Assembly (NCBI GenBank): GCA_033032175.1
Contig: CM065306.1
Span: 11,364,001 to 11,428,000 of the forward strand
Reading direction: 5' to 3'
From: Saturnia japonica
Taxonomy: Eukaryota; Arthropoda; Insecta; Lepidoptera; Saturniidae
DNA length: 64,000 bases
Numbering within the stretch: the first letter of the stretch is position 1; every line of letters starts with the position of its first letter. Below are positions 59,219 to 64,000 of this stretch, one piece after another. A model generated the notes under the pieces. The model was not told the origin of the DNA. It saw only the letters and a list, made by a program, of their open reading frames with translations, and ran no database searches. The translations under genes and the position numbers were made by a program.

Positions 59219-61529
59219 CATAAGTTTTCTTTCACAATAATTTGTTTTAGATTAAATAACATATCGAGTTTTGGTGGGTTTATTGTCTTATTGAGACAAT
59301 GAAATGAAAATGAGTTGAAAGTAAAAAACTACTTAAATTTAGCTATTTATAAATTGTTCATTTTAAGAAGGCTTCCATGACACATGTCAAATATTTATTT
59401 TTTAGAGATGTAGTGTAGCATATCTCAAATTGGAAACTGATTTCACGATTATTAATACTTTTTATAGCTAGATCTAGATAATTATGTTTTAAAATCAATA
59501 GAGGGGTAAAGTAAGCTGTGTGAATTAAATAACAAAAAAAAACTTTAACAACAATTGAGATCGCTATCCAGAATATTTGTGTGCCTGGCGCCAAACAACA
59601 AGATTAATTCTTCCAGTCAATATTCATCGTCGCGTGTTGCTGCAGTAAAAATTTAGGAATTACGTAAATATATATTTTTATTCAAAATTAAAACAATAAC
59701 TACATAATTAAATATATAACGACGTTCAATTAATCCGATTAATTTATTGATTTTATTATTTTGCTCTGCTCTAATTCAAAGTAACGCTTCACGTATTAGT
59801 AAGAACGAAAAACAAAAAATATTGTATAGTAGGTACTTTAAATGAAGTTATTTAGAATTTCGTGATGTAAAATATTTTCCTAACGTTTATCAATATATTT
59901 TTTTCAATAATAAATACCTAATTATAATTATTAATCACAATAAATAATAATTATAATAATTAAATAAATAATAATTATGCTCATCTGATGGATAAAATAC
60001 TTTGTGAAAATTAAATATGTACTAAGATTTCATCAAGTCACGAACGAAGTGCAGTACACAACCAAAATTATTGCAAATGGAAGAAGTTGGAGACTAGATT
60101 TGAAAAGGACATACTATTGGACGAGAAAGAGAAAACCTTTTGGGGCAGAGGAATTAAAAAAATGGCAATAAATTCTTATACAACGTCTGATATTATATAA
60201 AATTCCTTGCTAAACAAATTTGGCTTTATGTAGCCATAGAAAAAACGATAACAGTACTAACAGAGGAAACTTTTTAAAGTTTTTTGGGATTACTGTATAT
60301 TTTAGAGTTTTTTGAATTTAAAGACCTAAATAAGGCGGCGGAGAAATTTGCTTGCGCTCCGGGCGGCTGAAATCCAGGCCACGCCACGTCACTGAGTTCA
60401 AAACGTTATTGTTCTGACATTATGTTGGTATGTTATATAATTGTTTTCGATGTCCTTGTTTTATATAGGTAAATCTACGTTTGGCCATTATTTTTATTGA
60501 TCTGGTTAGCTTACCTATTCTATCAATGATAATTGATAACCTACCAACAATAGGTTTGCGACGAAAAAATAATAAAAATCATTACAAATTTCACCTTAGT
60601 AGTATTATTTATAATGCCATCTAAATATTATTTCTGTAATAGATACAGAGAGTACAAATTAATGATTTGGCAACCTACAATAGATGGCGTTGTTCTGAGT
60701 TTATTTGACATCAGAGCTTTTTCGTTTTTATTTACTTTATAATTTGCATCTTCACTCGGTTATTTTCGGTAATGAAAATAACAATAACTATCTCAGTTTA
60801 TAACAATATATTATTATTATGTATCAAAATACCCATTTCGGCTAAGCCAGTGAGTGCAATAAATAGGTAAGTCATGACTTATGAAAGCTTCAGTAATTTG
60901 TATGTATGTTATAAAATATTCATGATCTTTCAACTTAAATTTCTTTCCTACACTTTCTTTTTTAAGATCAAAGCGTCGACCTTAAATCCCCTCCGTTTTG
61001 TATCGATTAGAACACCACCAACTTATATAAAATGTGGAACTACAGTCGGTGGATTGCAGTTCAATTGCATGTTTTACAATCTATATCGGGCGCTTGTCAC
61101 AATAAGTAAAAAGTTTTACTTGTAAATATGACTTCATTTGCAACGTACTGTTTAAAGCACATAAATTATCAAATAAAACTCAGTGTTATATGAGATGTTA
61201 ACCATTACCATACCATACCATTAGTGTTTGCGTTATTACCGATGTTAATACAGATTATTTTAAGTTAGGCAGTTGGTAAATATAGTCGCGTCCCGCGTCA
61301 GCGTAGCGGCCGTTTTGCAATTGTCAAAGACTAATAAAAATATACCTACACGCTTATGTGGTGCTGATTGATTTGTTTGGCATATTATTATTACGACCTG
61401 TTACAACCCGATTAAAAATATAGAAAAAAATCCTGTTCCCGAAATATATCGTAGCAACTAGAAACTTCTCAGGACATCTAAATAATGTTCGCGTCGTAAA
61501 CAACCGCGGCGCATGTTTGTGTAAACATC
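59219..61529. other. Unassigned sequence
   Basis: No exon or clear element is seen. It is very A+T-rich with simple ATT runs near 59900-59980. Confidence 0.5.
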
Positions 61530-61608
61530 GCAGTTTACACACACATGTATAGAGCATATCGCCTCGATTATTTCATCGAGTGGGCATTGAAAGTAAACAT
61601 CAATTAAA

Positions 61609-61912
61609 AGTTCGTGACGCATCACGATGTTTCTGCGGTCGTTTAGTGTAAGTATATAAGCGACTCAGGCGCGGCGCCGATGCAGTACTAAGTTCGGTGA
61701 AGCTGTAAAAGCTGCAGCGGCTTCAGGGCCTCTAAGGCTAACAGTATAGTCCGATCTAAAAAAAAAGCGCCGAGGCAGTTCAGTTTTCAATTACAAAGCG
61801 ATAAAAGGAAGCGAAACCACAGTGTTGTGAGTTCGTGTAATTTGTAACTGTGTGGAATTCAAATAAATCTACACTTCAATTATCGGCATTTTTAATACCT
61901 ACGAGTGTAACT
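61609..61912 (+). repeat. Candidate solo LTR interrupted by a short LINE tail
   Basis: It has 'gtatataagcg' as a TATA box near 61652, a start-site region 'gactcaggcgcggcg', a polyadenylation signal 'aataaa' near 61862 and an end 'gagtgtaact'. These are gypsy-group LTR features. The left end is uncertain: either AGTT at 61609 or 'agtttacac' near 61531. No target duplication was found around it and no internal region is present. Confidence 0.55.
61693..61769 (+). mobile_element. Extremely 5'-truncated jockey LINE tail inside the LTR
   Basis: It runs from 'agttcggtgaagctgtaaaa' to an A-run and matches the last 85 bp of the LINE ending at 36358. The flanks 'gcgccgatgcagt' (before) and 'gcgccgaggcagt' (after) form a 13-bp target duplication with one mismatch. 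Confidence 0.75.
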
Positions 61913-62224
61913 TTTTTTTATATTATACATTATATATTTCTTAGTCATTTACCAGTGTCGAATGTTTTATATCGTCAATCGTGCCCACTGCCCACCGATA
62001 CGCATATCGAACCTCCCTAGCACCCCATCATACCGCGCAATCGAAAAAACTTCCTAAATATGAAGTATGTAATTATGTCGTTGCAGAAGTGACACTTGAT
62101 TTTTGTAATTTTTTATGGGGCTCACATTTTTAAGGTCTTACCGTTACCTTTCTCACATGATCTTTTGTGAAAGCATATTGCCAATTAATAAAATAATTTT
62201 CTTTTAATTATCCTAGTAATTCTA

Positions 62225-62885
62225 AATAATCTATACATATAATAAAAACGTAACTGATCGATGTCTGTACATAGAAGAAATATGAGAAAAACTATTGTCG
62301 GGGGTCTCTATCAACGCAGGAGAACCCAAAACAATGATTGTTAGAATTTTTGTCTGTTTGCCAACTTTTGTGCGCGCTAATCTCAGAAACGGCATAACCG
62401 ATTTGGAAACGGTTTTCACTAATATATTCTGGTAAGGTTCACTTAACATTAAGTGTTCGTTTTACTTCAATAAGTTCATAAATAAAAAAGTTATATCAAT
62501 TTAAAAAATCACGTCGAACATTTTTTTGATAAAAATGCTATAAAATAGCTCTTCAGTTGAAATGACTGAAATTTTAGTTATCTGTATATTATAATTTGTA
62601 AAACGATAATGATCGAAACCTTTCATAAAGTTAAAAAATGAAGAGTTTAAAAAAATTGCAAATTGCAATATAAGTTGACCTCAGATCTATGTGATAAATC
62701 ATATTAAAAGGGGGTCAGCATATGCTGGATATTTGTCAATTGAATATAGCTGCGCCGCTGCTAGGGATGGCAATTCATTTCGAAAAAGATTGATTCGAAT
62801 CGAACTATTATGAATCAATTCCCAAAAAAATCGATGTCTAAAAGATCGATCTCTCAAAAATTGATATTTTTTCGATTCACTTTTG
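62225..62885 (+). repeat. Composite repeat, copy 1
   Basis: The head 'aataaaaacgtaactgatcg' and the end block 'gctagggatggcaattcatt' with alternating ATCGAT words recur at 63805-64000 in the same order. Copy 1 has about 350 bp more between them. Confidence 0.7.
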
Positions 62886-63164
62886 CATTTGTATTAACAA
62901 TATAAAAATCACTAAAAAAGAAAATTAAAAGGGAACCACAACAGTCGATCTTTTGTAATTTTTACCTTACTAAAGTATCAGTTATTATAGAGAAACATAG
63001 AAAGGTATAGAGAGAGAGAATTTATTACAGGTATATAGGGAAAGAGAATTCAGTTTAAAAATTTATTATTATAAACTGTTGTCGTTATTTTGCCGTTGGG
63101 TAATAATTTACCGTAAGTATTTTAATTGGTAAATGACACTATAGAAAATGACTGCATAATGAAT

Positions 63165-63620
63165 TGAATAATCCATACCTACTAATATTATACATTCGAA
63201 AGTAATTCTGTCTGTCCCGTCTGTTGCATTTTCAAGCTTAGACCGCTGAACCAATTTTAAAGAACTTTGGTTGAGAAAGGTCATAGGCTACTTTTGGAAA
63301 TAAAATTGGAAGGGGTGAAATGGGTAGTAAAAGTTCGTATAAAGAACCTAATTTTGATGAATTTTGATATAAAGATATGTAGGAATTTGGAGAAAGACTT
63401 TGGCTACCTTATGTGGTGTAAATAAAACTTTAATGGGTGAAATAGAGGTTGAAGGTTTGTACGAAGAACCCGTTAAACTAATTTTGATGAATAGAGATAT
63501 ATTGGACCTTGGAGACGGGCATCGGTTACCTTATGGCGCAAAGATAAAACATGAAGGGGTCAAATAGAGGATAAAATTTTGTACGTAGAATCCACTATTT
63601 CTCAATTTAGAGATATGAAA
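63165..63620 (+). repeat. Satellite-like tandem units of about 125 bp
   Basis: At least three diverged units carry the 'aattttgatgaa', 'ttggaga', 'ggctaccttatg.' and 'aaaactt.aa.gggtgaaatag' words. It is the reverse orientation of the array at 1-345. Confidence 0.8.
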
Positions 63621-63804
63621 ATTCATATTTATGCAAAAACGAATCGGCAGGGTGGTACAATAAGGGATGATTTACAATACCATACACATAGAGTGATAAA
63701 TCCATCTATGATTTTCTATTACTTTATAGTGTTTTGAGATCAGTCGGTGTATATGTATTAATATAGTGGGGTGGTAGGGATCGCGACCACCATATCTACA
63801 TCTA

Positions 63805-64000
63805 TACATATAATAAAAACGTAACTGATCGATGTCTGAACATAGGGTCACCCTAGGTTGGATATAACCACGCAAGCAAGTCGAGTGCCGCATCGCTGCT
63901 AGGCAATTCATTCCGAAAAAGATCGATTCGAATCAAACTCTGATGTATCGATTCACAATAAATCGAGGTCTAAATGATCGATCTCTCCAAAAAATCGACT
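63805..64000 (+). repeat. Composite repeat, copy 2 (runs off the window)
   Basis: It shares 'aataaaaacgtaactgatcg' and the ATCGAT-rich block with 62225-62885. It is cut by the window end. Confidence 0.7.

Noticed and set aside
1..64000. CRISPR arrays, operons or bacterial-type signals
   Set aside because: The spliced gene, SINEs, LINEs and TA-flanked transposons show eukaryotic DNA. No regularly spaced identical repeats with unique spacers exist.

Overview
The window is A+T-rich eukaryotic nuclear DNA. Its mobile elements (CR1-, RTE- and jockey-type LINEs, an errantivirus-type LTR element with env, mariner and DD41D transposons, tRNA-derived SINEs, and short dispersed repeats containing 'gtctgtctgt' and 'cagacagacag' words) resemble those of butterflies and moths. 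I therefore infer a lepidopteran genome; the sequence does not name the species.

There is one recognisable host gene, on the plus strand. It is a TOX-family HMG-box gene split into small exons from a probable first coding exon at 7796 to an HMG-box exon ending at 55890. The exons are joined by canonical AG/GT borders and compatible phases. The C-terminal exons are not visible and should lie beyond 64000. Two GC-rich patches (about 6830-7110 and 12780-12890) are candidate promoters.

Everything else recognisable is transposon or repeat. From 0 to 7 kb: satellite-like units, a LINE endonuclease remnant (1330-1830) and a 5'-truncated RTE LINE on the minus strand (2700-5050). From 8 to 17 kb: LINE remnants, a decayed mariner with both ends (15213-16442) and a long-armed foldback element (16562-17059). 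From 21.8 to 26.9 kb: an inverted pair of dispersed repeats and a CR1 LINE split by a DD41D transposon. From 28.8 to 35 kb: LINE tails, a SINE and a 2.2-kb non-autonomous hAT element with an 8-bp target duplication. From 35.4 to 46.9 kb: a nest made of a jockey LINE tail, a complete errantivirus-like element with identical-looking 219-bp LTRs and open gag, pol and env frames, a truncated DD41D-like transposon and a Tigger/pogo relic. From 54 to 64 kb: more dispersed repeats, a second DD41D copy, an LTR broken by a LINE tail, and satellite-like units in the opposite orientation to those at the start.

The most informative observations are the errantivirus element with a possible spliced env start, the paired 1303-bp DD41D copies within the TOX locus, and several nested insertions whose target duplications can be read directly. 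I did not find an obvious new biological system. Coordinates of repeat families without clear termini are approximate.
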